Source: Rugalucina vietnamica
Lineage: Eukaryota; Mollusca; Bivalvia; Lucinida; Lucinidae
Direction of reading: 5' to 3'
Assembly (NCBI GenBank): GCA_964017185.1
Contig: OZ024874.1
Coordinates: 49,380,856 to 49,444,855 of the forward strand
DNA: 64,000 bases
In this document: positions 11,893 through 22,427 of the stretch, piece after piece
Layout of the letters: each line of letters starts with the position of its first letter
Position numbering within the stretch: the first letter of the stretch is position 1
Notes under the pieces: model-generated
What the model was told of the DNA's origin: nothing
What the model saw: only the letters and a program-made list of their open reading frames with translations
The model's database searches: none
Program-made: the position numbers and the translations under genes

Positions 11893-12340
11893 AAGGTACA
11901 AGTAGGCAAAGATCAGGAAAAGGCGCAATCAGAAAAAGATTCCCACTCCAAAAATCGAGGTGGGAAAAAACCAAACTAACAATCAGGTACTTATACCATG
12001 AAACATATCGTAAGCCGAATGAGCAGCTATTTTCCCAATAGGTGGCCACTCAGTTACCTTAACTTAACTAAAAATATGAAAACATACATAAGGCGCCAAC
12101 AGCACAAAAATATTTTAAAAACACCAAGACATAAAACAAAAAGAACCACCACAGAAGTATCGACTTGGAACGATCAGTAACACAAAGTTACTGGCGGGCT
12201 TAAACCGGTTTTACATGGCCATAACCTCACCCTCAGCTTCTGCAGTGGTTCATAACATTTAGTTAGTTATTCGGTCCTCGTGGTGAATCTCTAACTAGTC
12301 AATGAATCATCAAGAACAAACAAATAAATCATGATAAAGT
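11893..12340 (-). repeat. Naiad 3'-tail fragment, ~450 bp
   Basis: Reverse-strand tail from GGTACAAGTAGGCAAAGATC through the GGTGGCCACTCAGTTACC word to the AATGAATCATCAAGAACAAA end, with a small internal deletion near the GGCGCC site. Confidence 0.9.
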
Positions 12341-12409
12341 CTCTTTTTTCAGCAGCTTCATGTGTGTTTTTCATACTATAACTTCTCCATAATAGATCTC
12401 TTCTCGGCC

Positions 12410-12460
12410 TATCTTTATGCCCCCAACTTTGAAAAAGTTGGAAGGGCATATTGCTTTCGG

Positions 12461-12497
<37 letters not shown>

Positions 12498-14080
12498 GTG
12501 TGTGTGTGCGTCCGTTAACTTCTGAACGGTGCATGTTAGGGATTTGAAATTTCATATGTGTATTCCTCATGAAAAAATAGTTGACCCGTATTTTTTTCAT
12601 GACTGAGTTATGCACCTTTTCTGAGTTATGTCCCTTTGAAAACAAATTTTGAAAATCTTGTGTGCAAGATATCTCAAAAAGTATTTGAGCTAGAGCCTTT
12701 AAATTTGGTATAATTGTTAGGGCTGAGGAGTAGATGACCTGATTAACTTTTGAGAACTTTCCGTCAAATATTGACAAAAATACGGAATTTTGAAATTTTG
12801 ATTGATTTTTCCACTTTTCGGTGAAATTTGAAATTTCTGAACGGCGAATGCTAGGGTTATGAAATTTCATAGACAGATTCCTCATGAAAAAAATAGTTGA
12901 CCCATATTTTTTTCATGTCCGAGTTATGCCCCTTTTCTGAGTTATGTCCCTTTAAAAACAAAATTTGAAAATTTTGTGTGCAAGAAATCTCAAAAAGTAT
13001 TTGAGCTAGAGCCTTCATATTTGGTATACTGGTAGCAGTCGAGAAGCAAATGACCTGATTAACTTTTGAGAACTTTCCGTCAAATTTTGGCAAAATTACT
13101 GAAATTTGAAATTTTGATTGTGTGAAATTTGAAATTTTTGAACGGTGATGCTAGGGTTTTGAAATTTCATATACAGATCCCTCTGACATGAAAAAATGAT
13201 TGGATTTGAAATTTCATATGTGTATTCCTCATGAAAAAATAGTTGACCCGTATTTTTTTTCATGACTGAGTTATGCACCTTTTCTGAGTTATGTCCCTTT
13301 GAAAACAAATTTTGAAAATCTTGTGTGCAAGATATCTCAAAAAGTATTTGAGCTAGAGCCTTCAAATTTGGTATAATTGTTAGGGCTGAGGAGTAGATGA
13401 CCTGATTAACTTTTGAGAACTTTCCGTCAAATATTGACAAAAATACGGAATTTTGAAATTTTGATTGATTTTTCCACTTTTCGGTGAAATTTGAAATTTC
13501 TGAACGGCGAATGCTAGGGTTATGAAATTTCATAGACAGATTCCTCATGAAAAAATAGTTGACCCATATTTTTTTCATGTCCGAGTTATGCCCCTTTTCT
13601 GAGTTATGTCCCTTTGAAAACAAAATTTGAAAATCTTGTGTGCAAGAAATCTCAAAAAGTATTTGAGCTAGAGCCTTCATATTTGGTATACTGGTAGCAG
13701 TTGAGAAGCAAATGACCTGATTAACTTTTGAGAACTTTCCGTCAAATTTTGGCAAAATTACTGAAATTTGAAATTTTGATTGTTTTTTTTCGCTTTTCGG
13801 TGAAATTTGAAATTTTTGAACGGTGATGCTAGGGTTTTGAAATTTCATATACAGATCCCTCTGACATGAAAAAATGATTGACCTGCATTTTTTTTTATGT
13901 CCGAGTTATGCCCCTTTTGGAGTTATTTCCCTTTGAGAACAAAATTTTAAAATCTTGTGTGCAAGATATCTCAAAAAGTGTTTGAGCTAGAGCCTTCATA
14001 TTTGTTTAACTGGTTGGGGCTGAGAAGAAGATCCCCTGATTAACTTTTGAGGATTTTCTGTCATATTTTGACAAAATTAC
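12410..14080 (+). mobile_element. HINE-like element: terminal hairpin, (CTGT)n, ~310-bp tandem monomers
   Basis: The element starts with a hairpin (CCAACTTTGAAAAAGTTGG, 12423-12441), followed by (CTGT)n at ~12466-12497, then head-to-tail ~310-bp monomers. The word GAACGGYGMATG(C/T)TAGGG recurs near 12524, 12840, 13140, 13502 and 13818. The block 12541-13200 is repeated almost exactly at 13203-13860, giving a ~660-bp higher-order unit. The long minus-strand ORFs here are low-complexity products of the monomers. Hairpin end plus GTCY microsatellite plus tandem core is the plan of Helentron-derived non-autonomous elements and of bivalve 'pearl'-type elements; that assignment is inferred. Confidence 0.7.
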
Positions 14081-14604
14081 TTCATTATGATTTTTTTACT
14101 CCATTTATTTCCTGCAAAAACAACTTACATTCTGTTTCTTGATTGAGGTCAAAACAGAGGCAACCGAACAGCTTCTTCAGGATATTAAATTTCACTTCAT
14201 TCAAATGAAATAAATGAATCATACAAACTGCCAGTTTAGGGACAAGCACACAGTTGGGGGCATAGTGTTTTACAAACACGCATTTCTAGTTTGCAGTTGT
14301 GTTTGTGTGACAATGATCTGGATGGATGGAAGCAACCTCCTTTCTGGGGGGGGGGGGGGGGGTGTTTGCTGGTGTTTAAGGCATCACATTGTTTTCGAAA
14401 CATTACAATAGGAATAAACTTATTTTCATCAGAATATCTGTAAGCTAATGTAATCTCTATGGTATCACTTTTAGTTGCTCGCCCCCAAATAGGTTGCCTT
14501 ATGTTGAGGCTTAGTATCTTTTATCATGTTTTAGTGTACTTTATATGTTTTATTCGCTATGAAAAGGTTTGAAGAATAATTTGACGATTAGAAAGACCAT
14601 GTTT
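14081..14604. other. Non-coding stretch with a poly-G run
   Basis: A run of 18 G lies near 14345-14362. No gene or dispersed repeat was recognised. Confidence 0.4.
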
Positions 14605-14910
14605 AAGCCCCCCGAGGGGAGGGTACTCCCATATTAAAGCAGTACGGGTATGTGCCGCGGTAAAGCCCCCCCCCTTTTTGACATTTATTAGCTCTGAAAG
14701 CACCTACTTTTTCAGTTCGATTAGCTCTAAAAGCACCAACTTTTTCCGAATGCACCCATTTTTCCCAGCTCGATCAGCTTTAAAGGTACAACTTTTACCG
14801 TTCTTTCAGCTCTGAAAGCACCCACTTTTTCAGTAAGCCCCCTTTTTTAACCTCGGGCGGCACATACATACCCATTTTATATGTGAGTACCACTCCCCCG
14901 GGCTGAAGCA
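14605..14910. mobile_element. Foldback element with internal ~30-bp repeats
   Basis: GAGGGGAGGGTACTCCCATA and GGGTATGTGCCGC at the left are matched in reverse complement by GGCACATACATACCC and GAGTACCACTCCCCCGGG at the right. Between them, AGCTCTGAAAGCACC(T/C)AC followed by TTTTTCAG recurs three to four times. Confidence 0.65.
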
Positions 14911-15088
14911 CAAGCAGATACGCGCATTCGGGAAAGTTCAAGTGTAACGGAAAGTTTTTGCGCAAGCCAAGTAAATGAAATTCATCTTGAATGAAACAGA
15001 CGCACCTTTTCAGGTGATCTTTAATATAATACAAAGAATGAAAACGTTGATTGATTTTGCAAACATGTATACATACATGTAAACAGTT

Positions 15089-15354
15089 CATCAGGAAAAC
15101 ATGTCCGTGAAATATGTCACCCCTCAAACCCCACTTTTATATAGCAAAACTGGTGTAAGCAGAGGTATACCTATTTTTCTTATTTTTTGATCCAAAACAT
15201 AGATTGTGGGTATTCGTTAGAACCGCCTCGGCGCGGTGGTTCTAACGTGTACCCACAATCTATGTTATGAGCACAAATGAGGAAAATAATTAAAATTTTC
15301 TACTGTAAATACTTTAAAAAACTATGTTTATTGCTTGGGCATGTTTTCGTCATG
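15089..15354. mobile_element. Long-hairpin foldback MITE, copy 1
   Basis: The ends (CATCAGGAAAACATGTCC and GGGCATGTTTTCGTCATG) are imperfect inverted repeats. In the middle lies a near-perfect palindrome around GAACCGCCTCGGCGCGGTGG with arms reaching AACATAGATTGTGGG. Other copies are at 24742, 38356 and 43280. Confidence 0.8.
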
Positions 15355-15814
15355 TATTAGTTTAGCATATCATATAATGCTCTCCTGGAAGGTATCGCCT
15401 AACATTATGACAATATGAGTGAAACTTAAACCAAAACTGGAATAATACTTTTTGACAATATTGAAATAATCAACACATTAGAAGCTAAGACTAGCAGTCT
15501 TGTCTTGTAAATAGAAGTACATGTAGAATATAGCAAATGAAAAATAATGCCTTGAGTTTTATAGCTCTGAAAGACTTGACTTATTTATTTGCAACTGAAA
15601 ATATACAAGAAATATATGTACAGCGTAATCGTAGAGGACGGAGAAAACACTACGCAAATGTACAGAATGTCATATCCCCGCCTTTCTTTATTTTCGTATG
15701 ACATCAACCATTTCGCATGACAAGGTATTAAGTCGCTTATCCAAGGAATATCTTAGATGAGGCAGGAAGCAAGAGTCGCAATCTGTTTTATTGCACCGGT
15801 ACCGCTTCTAGTAA
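15355..15814. other. Non-coding stretch, nothing recognised
   Basis: Unique AT-rich sequence between the foldback MITE and the next Naiad tail. Confidence 0.4.
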
Positions 15815-15992
15815 AAAGGTACAAGTAGGCAAAGATCAGGAAAAGGCGCAATCAGAAAGAGATTCCCACTCCAAAAACCGAGGTGGGAAAAAACCAAACT
15901 AACAATCAGGCACTTATACCATGAAACATATCGTAAGCCGAATGAGCAGCTATTTTCCCAATAGGTGGCCACTCAGTTACCTTAATTTAATT
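15815..15992 (-). repeat. Naiad 3'-tail fragment, ~178 bp
   Basis: Short reverse-strand tail ending within the ACTCAGTTACCTTAA word. It lies 120 bp beyond the stop codon of the orphan gene at 16113-17147. Confidence 0.85.
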
Positions 15993-16112
15993 AAAGTATC
16001 CGCACTTGTCAGCGTTGCACTAGAAGTTTTATGGTGTATTCGTGTGAGAAAACCGCTGGATATAAAAGGACCGAATCATATGCTGTTCATGTGTTTGTGT
16101 TCATTTTATACA

Positions 16113-17147
16113 TCACCAAACCATCGTTTTACTTCGATCTATCTGTCTCTGGAGTTTTGTAAAATCCAATGGCCCAGAATTAGTTTTCGAAGAATATCTT
16201 CTCATAACATTGTCAATCCTATCCTTTTCCGCTCGCTCGTCATACGAACACTGGCAATATGTTAGGTGTAACTTTGTTTTCTCTCTTAATGGTAATCGTC
16301 TTGCATATTTCCCATAGATCGTATCCAAATGTTCTACAAGTCTTAATCCGGCATTCCGTCTTTTCAATGCTGGCTTTGACTTAGCTTTAACGTCTTGTCG
16401 CGTAGTTGCGTCGGTCTTTGTAACATCGGCTTTAGATTTACCAGTTTGATTATTATTTGCAATATTATTCTGTTTTAAATCAGTATTCACACCTTTCTTC
16501 GCTTTCGGAAACTTCTCCGATTTCTTTCCGTGTTTTGCATTCTCCTTCGAAACATTCGGAAATGTTAATCGCGGATACTTTGGTCTCCTTAGTGTGGACC
16601 GATATTGGTCCCTAAATGCCTCAGGGTTTACAGATGGTATATTAGTGAATTTCGCTTGAGATAGAGGTGGAAGCTGCTGAACTTCTATGATTGGTAGAGA
16701 ATTCGAGGATGACCTGGAATCTTCCGACATTACTGGTGAGAACATTGACAATCTAGAGTCCATTTGCAGAAACTCAGGGCGAAACTTAGCTCCTGGAGAA
16801 AACATCGATAATCTAGAGTCCATTTGCTGAAAATCCGACCGAAACTTAGGTCCCGGAGACGTCGTTTTGCGTCTTTCAGTCAATTCGTACCTGAGATCTA
16901 GCATATCGGTATGGATCTTAGTCACCGATTTTCTCCTGCTTCTTTCTAACTTTTCACTAGCACCGGACAGAATTTTTTCCGCACCCTTGTTGCACCTGTC
17001 AGCATACGCGTAGCCCTTTGCTTGCGAAGCATACCGAGGTTCTCCTGGGATCGGGCTACCCCTAGTGGAGGGAAAGTACTGATTTTCAGTGAACCCGATC
17101 ACATACATATATTCCAATAAGGAAACGTCATCTTCCTCCGCACTCAT
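16113..17147 (-). CDS. Orphan 344-residue basic, low-complexity protein
   Basis: An uninterrupted 344-codon frame with a Met start, unusual for this repeat-rich window. I do not recognise the family. There is no signal peptide or membrane segment. Residues ~1-80 are mixed (LLEYMYVIGF near the start, then RRKS). Residues ~98-140 contain a direct duplication, FRSDFQQMDSRLSMFSP and FRPEFLQMDSRLSMFSP. The middle is Lys/Ser/Asn-rich and probably disordered. The last ~80 residues are Arg/Lys-rich and look more ordered (LRLVEHLDTIYGKYARRLP, then TYCQCSYDERAEKDRIDN). The basic tail and SR/KK clusters could suit a nuclear or cytoskeletal protein, but no function can be assigned. It could be one exon of a larger gene; no splice structure is evident. 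Codon use looks ordinary and there is no nearby transposon frame, so a host gene is favoured. Confidence 0.65.
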   Translation of the reverse strand: MSAEEDDVSLLEYMYVIGFTENQYFPSTRGSPIPGEPRYASQAKGYAYADRCNKGAEKILSGASEKLERSRRKSVTKIHTDMLDLRYELTERRKTTSPGPKFRSDFQQMDSRLSMFSPGAKFRPEFLQMDSRLSMFSPVMSEDSRSSSNSLPIIEVQQLPPLSQAKFTNIPSVNPEAFRDQYRSTLRRPKYPRLTFPNVSKENAKHGKKSEKFPKAKKGVNTDLKQNNIANNNQTGKSKADVTKTDATTRQDVKAKSKPALKRRNAGLRLVEHLDTIYGKYARRLPLREKTKLHLTYCQCSYDERAEKDRIDNVMRRYSSKTNSGPLDFTKLQRQIDRSKTMVW

Positions 17148-17645
17148 GATTGTACCTTATACACGTTTTCCAAGACTTTCTGTTTTGGCTATCCTTACGT
17201 GGCTGTTTAATACATTTTATCCGTTGTAGCAGTTTATCTTAAATACGATAATTATTAATGTCTATACGAGTGTCTACCATGCAAAAATTCAAACTGACAT
17301 GCTTAATCATTCTTGGTTTTATTAAAAAAAGATTTGGAGTAACATGCCAACTTCGTTTTTAAAATTATAACGACATACCAAGAATGGAATCTTGTCACAG
17401 TATTACAAAATGACAATATCGTCTCACTTTAATTTCGAGGGGGTCGTAATTCGAAACTCTCGCAAACACTTAAGATGAAACCTAAGTTGTCTTGGGTTGC
17501 GTTTTCTATTGTTGCGAAGTACGTGGTTAACCGAGTGAAATGAACGGTGTCGCACGTTTTAATATATCCAACAAAACTAAACGCATAGATTAAATTTTTC
17601 GTTCGTTCTTCATTAATGGCTAGTAGAGTATATAATGTGTCATAA
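17148..17645. other. 5' flank of the orphan gene, nothing firm
   Basis: A TATAAGG word lies ~10 bp before the ATG (minus sense), too close to be a classic TATA box for that start. No other signal was seen. Confidence 0.35.
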
Positions 17646-17852
17646 AAAGGTACAAGTAGGCAAAGATCAGGAAAAGGCGCAATCAGAAAACGATTCCCAC
17701 TCCAAAAACCGAGGAGGGAAAAAACTAGATTAACAATCAGGTACTGATGCCATGAAAACATATCGTAAGCTGAATGAGCAGCTATTTTCACAATAGGTGG
17801 CCACTCAGTTACCTAAACTTAACTAAAAATATGAAGCATACCTAAGGCTAGA
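17646..17852 (-). repeat. Naiad 3'-tail fragment fused to a hairpin MITE
   Basis: Reverse-strand tail that stops at CATACCTAAGGC and passes directly into the hairpin MITE at 17853. Confidence 0.85.
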
Positions 17853-17975
17853 AGAGGAATTGTACTATCCGTGTAGCGAAAACAAAGGCGCTGATCAGCT
17901 TCGCAGTTACTGCGAAGCTGATCTGCGTCTTTGTTTTCGCCTATGCAGATTGTTGGTTTTCCCACGAGGCGGCTC
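17853..17975 (+). mobile_element. Hairpin MITE, truncated copy
   Basis: Contains the internal hairpin around CAGCTTCGCAGTTACTGCGA (arms include GCGAAAACAAAGGCGCTGAT) and the right terminal repeat TTGGTTTTCCCACGAGGCGG. The left terminus is missing. Complete copies are at 26871-27102 and 33134-33366. Confidence 0.75.
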
Positions 17976-18297
17976 ATTTTAAAAGTCTGAGACTGAGATG
18001 ATTACAACACTCAACAGAAAAAGGAAAGCTGCAAAACTATTGTGAAGTTAAAATTTGACTTAACACCGTATCATTCCTCGGCGTCGTACTTGTGATCGCC
18101 GGTTTCGTAATGAGCACATTTTACTACTAAATGAAATGTTTTTCAGTCGATGTGATGATTTGATTTCTTTCTCAAAACCGTCGAATGTTACTATAATATT
18201 TTAGTTCGTTTGACGGCGTTTTATTGAGTCGCATTTTGAGTCGCCTTTACACGTAGGAGGCTATACGAGCACGTACAGCCATATTTGCGTTATGGTT
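17976..18297. other. Non-coding stretch, nothing recognised
   Basis: Unique sequence before the LINE remnant. Confidence 0.35.
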
Positions 18298-18567
18298 TTT
18301 AAGTCCCAAAATGGCCAAGCCCCTGATTATTTATCAAGCCTGCTAAAGAAATCGTCTGAAACAAAAACTAGAAATTAATGTTCTAATGAGCAAGAATTTC
18401 TGAAAGTTCCATTTGCGCGAACGGCATACTATGAAAAATCTTTTTCTGTAACTGGTCCGAAACTATGGAATGCTTTGCCACTTGAAATTAGAAAATCAAC
18501 AAGTCTTTCCACATTCAAAACATCTGTGAAGATATATCATCTAAATAAACAACTTAAAGAGACATAA
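18298..18567 (+). pseudogene. C-terminal remnant of a LINE reverse transcriptase (CR1/L2/Jockey type)
   Basis: One frame reads NGQAPDYLSSLLKKSS, then, after an in-frame TAA (18376-18378), EFLKVPFARTAYYEKSFSV and GPKLWNALPLEIRKS, ending at a TAA (18565-18567). The order 'xGxAPxYLxxLL - VPxxRTxxYxxxxFSVxGPKLWNxLPxxIR - SLxxFKxxLK' is the usual C-terminus of non-LTR retrotransposon ORF2 proteins in animals. It lies after the reverse transcriptase core, which is absent here, so this is a 5'-truncated dead copy. Confidence 0.75.
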
Positions 18568-18850
18568 AACACGTTGCTTGCATAGCCAGCCATAAAGCAC
18601 ATGGGGCAGTGATGTGTTGTCTGGACATTGGTTTCCGCCACACTTCCGCTGTCCCGAACGGCAAATACTAGAAATTAGAAATTAAGCATATCTCGACACT
18701 TTTTTTTACGTCAAAGAAGAAACACTTATTAAGTAAGCAAATTAACGAGGCATATAACATGATGCGTGCATAGCCAGACATAAAGCATGTACTTATATAA
18801 ATGTTGGGGCAGTGGTGTGCTGTCTGAACCATTGGTTTCCGCCCTCGCAG
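18540..18850 (+). repeat. Direct repeat of the LINE 3' end (two ~115-bp copies)
   Basis: 18545-18665 and 18730-18850 share GCATAGCCAG, CATAAAGCA, GGGGCAGTG and TTGGTTTCCGCC in order. The stop region and 3' UTR of the LINE have been duplicated. Confidence 0.65.
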
Positions 18851-18914
18851 GATGAGCTATATATCTAACCATAGTTCTTTTCATGTTTCCCGCACTTGAC
18901 TGGGTCTGGCTACA

Positions 18915-19102
<188 letters not shown>

Positions 19103-19189
19103 AATACAAAATATGAAATATTAAAGTGGGGACAGCAATATATTTATATAGCTTATGCAACACTTGTTTTAGCATATCTAGAAGAAAAG

Positions 19190-19990
19190 ATGTACAAAAA
19201 GTCAGAAACAGAATTCAGTCAAAATTTCAGATTATATTTAGAGGAAAACTTCAAAAGATTCTTAGATGATTGCTTCTTAATATTCAATCAACCAGAAAAA
19301 GATCTGGATAAATTTCATCACTTATTGAACAGCTTACATCCTAGCATCAGGTACACAATAGATAAAAACAGAAAGCAAATATCATTTTTAGACACTTTGA
19401 TAATCAATAATAATGGAAAAATTGAGACAGACATTTATTACAAACCAACAGATTCGAAACAATATCTTTTGTATACTTCATGTCACCCAAAACACACCAG
19501 AAACAGAAATCCATACAATTTAGCTAGGAGATTAAGGCTGATAATTTCGGAAGAAAACACTTTGATTAAAAGGCTTGAAGAATTAAGAGAATTTCTGTTG
19601 AAACAAAAGTATCCCCCGGCACTCATTAACGATAGTATAGCAAAAATTAAATCTATAAACAGGCCTGATATTTTAAGGACCTGTGATAACAAGAATGCAG
19701 AAACCAGTGACATACCATATGTAACAACATTTAATCCACACAATCCAGAAATTTTTCCTGAAATATGCAACAACAAATCAATACTTACAAGAGATAGCAG
19801 ATTAAAATCTATTTTCTAAAACAAAACATTTTTAAAAAGTAAACGTCAACCACCAAGTTTAAAAAAATTACTAACAAAAGCTAAATTCACTAATAGACAA
19901 TGGCAAATACCTACAGTTAAAAAATGCAAAGAGCCCAGGTGTGGGCTCTGTAAATAAATATTAGAAGGATCGTCATACAATTTCAATGAT
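19190..19990 (+). pseudogene. Penelope-like reverse transcriptase, C-terminal half
   Basis: The frame starts in the palm: RFLDDCFLIF is the motif C box with catalytic Asp-Asp. It is followed by QISFLDTLI and YYKPTDSKQYLLYTSCHPKH, which are typical of Penelope-like elements just past the catalytic core, and then a thumb-like region with RRLRLI. The first stop is at 19817-19819. The same frame continues as linker (RQPPSLKKLLTKAKF) to the zinc-binding-like CKEPRCGLC before a second TAA near 19954. The fingers and motifs A/B are missing (5' truncation). The enzyme copies RNA into DNA at a nick made by its endonuclease; this copy is inactive. Confidence 0.8.
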
Positions 19991-20019
19991 GATGTCTTCA
20001 AAGTAAACTGTGATATGGA

Positions 20020-20307
20020 TTGCACAGTGAAAAATGTCATCTACACTATAGAGTGCCGGGGTGCCATAAATATTACATAGGTGAAACGAACAATTTGCGA
20101 AAGAGAACGACTGTTCATAACCAGCACATTAGACATGAAAACTTGCGAATGATCCCGCTAAGTGGGCACATAGCCTCATGTTCTAATTATGATCCACAAT
20201 ATTTTATGTTTCCGTTTTACAAAATGAAAACAGACAGCATCATAGAAAGAAAAGAAAAAGAAAAATACTTTATACAAAAATACAAGCCGGAATTAAATTC
20301 AACATAA
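20020..20307 (+). pseudogene. GIY-YIG endonuclease of the canonical Penelope-like element
   Basis: C-terminal position relative to the RT, as in Penelope/Poseidon-type elements. VIYTIEC (ending the previous frame) is the GIY half. After a 1-base frameshift near 20060, CHKYYIGETNNLRKR gives the YIG half with the following catalytic Arg, and the end reads KEKYFIQKYKPELNS, with the conserved Glu and Asn region. The nuclease nicks the target for insertion. Stops and the frameshift mark it as dead. Confidence 0.8.
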
Positions 20308-20544
20308 AATACGCAAGTGGAGATGCCAATTATGAGTTCGTTACGTTTAATTATCCACCATTATTATAGGCAACGTTTTCCCGACGTTACCGTATAACCT
20401 TGACAACGTCTTTAATATGAACATTGACACGGAGATATAATGGCTTTGAAAATTGTTATTAACATGAAACCGGTTAGCCAGTAATAAATTTGTATATATA
20501 TATAGCTGTCCCCACTTTAATATTTCATATTTTGTATTATGTTT

Positions 20545-21031
20545 GTCGCTAGCGGTCGCTGGACATAGTCTAGTCTAGCTGACCGCGAACATAGGGCTGA
20601 GTGATTTCGGCAGCAACGACCTAGGTAGGGAAACCACCCAGCCAGACAGTTTGCTATCGCATGCCATCGATGGGTCTTTCAAATCTATTTATATGTATCT
20701 GAGATGCAACAGGGCAGCCTTCTATGCTTGAGGACACTCAATATCTCTTAACTAAATTAGCAAGAAAGAAAGTTAAAATGGATCAAACATCTCTCGTTCT
20801 CTTTGAGTCATATTTAAAACTTCAAATTTGTAGTGATATCATTTCCGAGTGTCCTCAAGGTACATTTTCATCTCAGTTTCATGTCTCATTGAAAAACACT
20901 ACTGTTTGATAGGTCTCCCAGACATCTTGTTTTGTACATATGTAAATAACTATGTAAATATGTTTAACTCTTAAGAGGACCATTGTGAGATTAGTCTATG
21001 TACTAAATATGTCATCCTCTTTAAATAAAGA

Positions 21032-21080
<49 letters not shown>

Positions 21081-21081
21081 A
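20545..21081 (+). repeat. Probable retrotransposon 3' end with (ATT)n tail
   Basis: The stretch ends with TCCTCTTTAAATAAAGACAT followed by ~15 ATT units (21037-21080), the style of tail left by many invertebrate LINEs. No RT motif was recognised upstream, so a host-gene 3' end is not excluded. Confidence 0.45.
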
Positions 21082-21696
21082 TGCGGTGAAAGATTTTGTT
21101 TAGGTAGTAATCAGATTGGGCAAGATCGGGAGTTACCTCATCTTAATCTGTCGCAATTTGATGCTTTTGATTGTGGGATCTAGCCTTTTTAGCAAAAATG
21201 CAGTACATGACGAAAGCAATCAAATACCGTGTAAATAACCCAGATCTCAATGGTCAAAGCTGACAAGTCAGTATGTGTATATGTGAACATCGCTACCTTC
21301 CGACGACAATGGTTCAGATGAATCGCCATTGAATTATTTTAAAGCAACTTGCGTCATATACGTAGAATCCATTTGTACAAGCCGATGATCATTGATGATC
21401 ATATAAAATTTTTACATGAAATGGAAGAAGGCATTGTTTACGTATACATTGGAAATTTTAGCGTGTTCGATACATTGTTAATTTCTGGCACGTTCACTCA
21501 TTAGCAAGGCAAGTGACAATACTGCTGTGCTAACGATCAGCATTGACACGTTTTCTCCCTTGACTAACAATCAAGAGAATTGGCAATTAGGGCGTATTTG
21601 CAAAATAATTAACAATGACTTCCCAAAGTAGCAGTAACAAATTAATGAGAATCATGGTTCATTCAAGCCAAGAATCATCGGTCACTCTATTTACAT
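21082..21696. other. Non-coding stretch, nothing recognised
   Basis: Unique AT-rich sequence with no supported frame. Confidence 0.35.
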
Positions 21697-22025
21697 GAGC
21701 CTTCGCATGAGAAAACCAACAATTTGCAAAGGCAAAAAACAAAGGCGCAGATCTGCTTCGCAGTAACTGCAAAACTGATCAGCGCCTTTGTTTTCGCTTC
21801 ACTGATAGTACAATTCCTCTTCATTTTCAGCCTCTAGCCACTTTCTGTGCTTGTACAATAAAAATAATTGTTAGATCCTTTGGAAGCAGTAAAACATTTA
21901 AAGCGAGAAGATGGGCCATATTGTACAATTTCGGGTAATGAACCTTCATCAGTGACCCTTTACAAGCCGGTTTTTGGCTGACCTGGTCAGAAAAAGAAAT
22001 TGTTGGTTTTCGCACGCACAGGCTC
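21697..22025 (-). mobile_element. Hairpin MITE, long variant
   Basis: Terminal inverted repeats are GAGCCTTCGCATGAGAAAAC at the left and GTTTTCGCACGCACAGGCTC at the right. The internal hairpin AACAAAGGCGCAGATCTGCT ... AGCGCCTTTGTTTTCGC is in reverse orientation to the copies at 26.9 and 33.1 kb. The interior carries ~100 bp extra, including a piece (CATCAGTGACCCTTTA) shared with the ~400-bp dispersed repeat. Confidence 0.75.
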
Positions 22026-22277
22026 GCATTTTAGCTGGCAAACACAAGAACAACGTTCACGTCTCGCATATTGATATGCTTTTTGGTTGTCTAACACCAT
22101 GAAGACTCTCTGCAGAAAACAGATCATAAAAACTATGATAAAAATGATTTTCTCATACGTAGTGGCCAATGAAGGGGTTCCTAAATACCATTTATATAGC
22201 ACCAAGTAAGAGGCTTATAATCCCATGATCACTGAGATAAGCCTTTTATGTGAGTTATTCCACGCTGACTGTTTATT

Positions 22278-22427
22278 CCCAGCGGGCATATGACGTCAGA
22301 TCGACGTCGATGCGACGTCATGACGACGTCGCATCGACGTCGATCTGACGTCATTCTGACGTCATATGCGTCATGACGTCGCATCGACGTCGATCTGACG
22401 TCATTCTGACGTCATATGCCTGCTGGG
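22278..22427. mobile_element. 150-bp inverted-repeat element packed with GACGTC
   Basis: The ends CCCAGCGGGCATATGACGTC and GACGTCATATGCCTGCTGGG are inverted repeats with one mismatch. About eleven GACGTC palindromes lie between them, in a 40-50-bp direct repeat (CATGACGTCGCATCGACGTC). Several sites match the CREB/ATF core TGACGTCA. Confidence 0.8.

Larger units (their letters stand above)
19103..20538 (+). mobile_element. Canonical Penelope-like element, 5'-truncated, with inverted flanking repeats
   Basis: The left edge (19103-19137, AATACAAAATATGAAATATT then AAAGTGGGGACAGC) recurs in reverse complement at 20504-20538 (GCTGTCCCCACTTT then AATATTTCATATTTTGTATT), giving ~35-bp inverted flanks around a partial RT and endonuclease frame. 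Penelope-like elements often leave complex tandem or inverted pseudo-LTR structures and often sit beside microsatellites, and both are seen here. Confidence 0.75.

Noticed and set aside
12415-13848. Minus-strand ORFs of 156 and 250 codons
   Set aside because: They repeat the same Lys/Phe/Asn-rich phrase with the ~310-bp monomer period; this is array sequence, not a gene.
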